Shown here in pieces: positions 63,219 through 64,000 of a DNA stretch of 64,000 nt. A program made the translations under genes and the position numbers. The stretch lies in NCBI GenBank assembly GCA_020744425.1, contig JAGMUV010000017.1, positions 992,001-1,056,000 of the forward strand, written 5' to 3'. The notes under the pieces were generated by a model. That model did no database searches. It was not told where the DNA came from and was given only the letters and a program-made list of their open reading frames with translations. The stretch comes from Dactylonectria macrodidyma (lineage: Eukaryota > Ascomycota > Sordariomycetes > Hypocreales > Nectriaceae). Every line of letters starts with the position of its first letter. Positions within the stretch are counted from its first letter, which is position 1.

Positions 63219-64000
63219 TGTCACTTTGGGAGCGTGAATGAAGAATAAAGCACAAAGACTGAGCTGGGACAGTACAGGAATATATATTTCATGGTCATCT
63301 TACCCCGGCCATCTCGTTCTCAAGATTACGTCCTGTAGGATGCGGCACCAAGATGGTGGGTAGCCACAGCTGATGCACCGTTTCCGTTTTCGGTCAAGTA
63401 AATCACTGGGATTTAATGCTTGGGGTCTGCCGTCGCGTCGAGAAGCATGTCCTCATATCCTTGAGTCAGGCACGTCTTGCCTTCTAGCTGTGATGGAGAA
63501 TCAAGCTCTCCTAGATCGAGCCACGCCCGTCGCTGAATTGATCATCGCCAAGGATTCAGTAGACAAGTGTCAGCTATTCAGGTGCCAGACCTCTACCTGG
63601 GACTCACACAGGGGACTGAGACATTGGTCACAATCTCCTTCTGTGAGGGTGGGGTGTTCTTTGTGTAATTCTATGTACTTTAGAATATGTAAGTATTCTA
63701 ACACCCCAGCTTTGCAAGAGACTTGCCGAGAAAACAACGCTAAACTGAGCAGTGATTCGCACGCCCCCCTCGCCGCCAGCATTGGCAGGGGCTGCCTTGC
63801 CTTGAGGTGATGCCCTATCCAGGCGGGGTGTGCGGTGCAGCTTGTGCTTAGACTGAACCAGGGGCCCTGTCTTGCGTGCTCTTTTCGACTCTGTACTCCG
63901 TCTGCGGGACAATCGAGGCTGCACCACTCCGTCCCTCTTCCCAATCCTCTTGGTCGCTCAGGAAACCTCATTTACGTAGAAGAAATGGTTCTGAGGCCGC
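63219..64000. other. Right-edge interval, no gene confirmed
   Basis: Overlapping plus (63373-63810) and minus (63971-63570) frames are open, neither with a recognisable domain. The plus frame contains a GCSLCNSMYF stretch that recalls the N-terminus of HET-domain proteins, but evidence is too weak to call. Confidence 0.3.

Noticed and set aside
63373..63810. Possible HET-domain N-terminus
   Set aside because: A single GCSLC-like stretch is not enough; no downstream HET motifs are in the window.
1..64000. Starship captain (DUF3435) search
   Set aside because: No translated frame showed the tyrosine-recombinase R...HxxR...Y pattern or DUF3435-like sequence, so no captain was annotated.
1..64000. 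tRNA or rRNA genes
   Set aside because: No segment with convincing A and B boxes and a cloverleaf, and no rRNA-like sequence, was seen by eye.

Overview
The window is filamentous ascomycete (Pezizomycotina) nuclear DNA. Evidence: short spliceosomal introns of about 44-65 nt with GT...CTRAC...AG signals in most genes, fungal-only families (FunK1 kinase, NACHT/NB-ARC NLRs, small MADS-like proteins, DUF3723), AT-rich blocks and decayed transposon pieces. No rRNA, tRNA, CRISPR or bacterial operon structure was seen. Most start sites were moved to true ATG codons and many genes were joined from two to five exons by reading splice signals and checking reading phase.

Layout. 1-0.6 kb: N-terminal end of an NLR running off the left edge. 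2.0-6.2 kb: a PNP-NACHT-ankyrin NLR with 11 nearly identical ankyrin repeats. 8.1-15.7 kb: a compact locus with two NB-ARC-TPR receptors around a separate nucleoside-phosphorylase-like (PNP) gene, plus a decayed third receptor fragment. The PNP C-terminus and both receptor N-termini share a short Gly/Asn/aromatic motif that looks like an amyloid signalling motif, which suggests a receptor-effector signalosome. 15.7-18.2 kb: a protein with the layout of Podospora Spok spore killers (coiled coil, PD-(D/E)XK-like nuclease, Cys cluster, kinase). 19.9-26.2 kb: an unknown Cys/His protein, a FunK1 kinase, a LINE remnant, a AAA ATPase pseudogene and an ankyrin protein. 28.0-30.9 kb: a Ulp1-like protease gene and an NLR fragment.

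32.7-63.2 kb: small lineage-type genes (two multi-pass membrane proteins, two MADS-like proteins, BRCT, FG-repeat, coiled-coil, transthyretin-like, zinc-finger, BTB and secreted proteins), a ferric reductase, a DUF3723 gene, a divergent patatin-like gene with a RING finger and lost catalytic residues, and a transcription-factor-like protein.

Taken together, NLRs, a Spok-like gene, a ferric reductase, a patatin-like gene and DUF3723 are the accessory gene classes known from giant Starship transposons. I see no DUF3435 tyrosine-recombinase captain, so the window could be the interior of a Starship, a degraded one, or a subtelomeric/accessory region that shares this gene content. Dispersed palindromic repeats, at least one MITE-like element and several micro-fragments of NLR genes show that the region is recombining actively.
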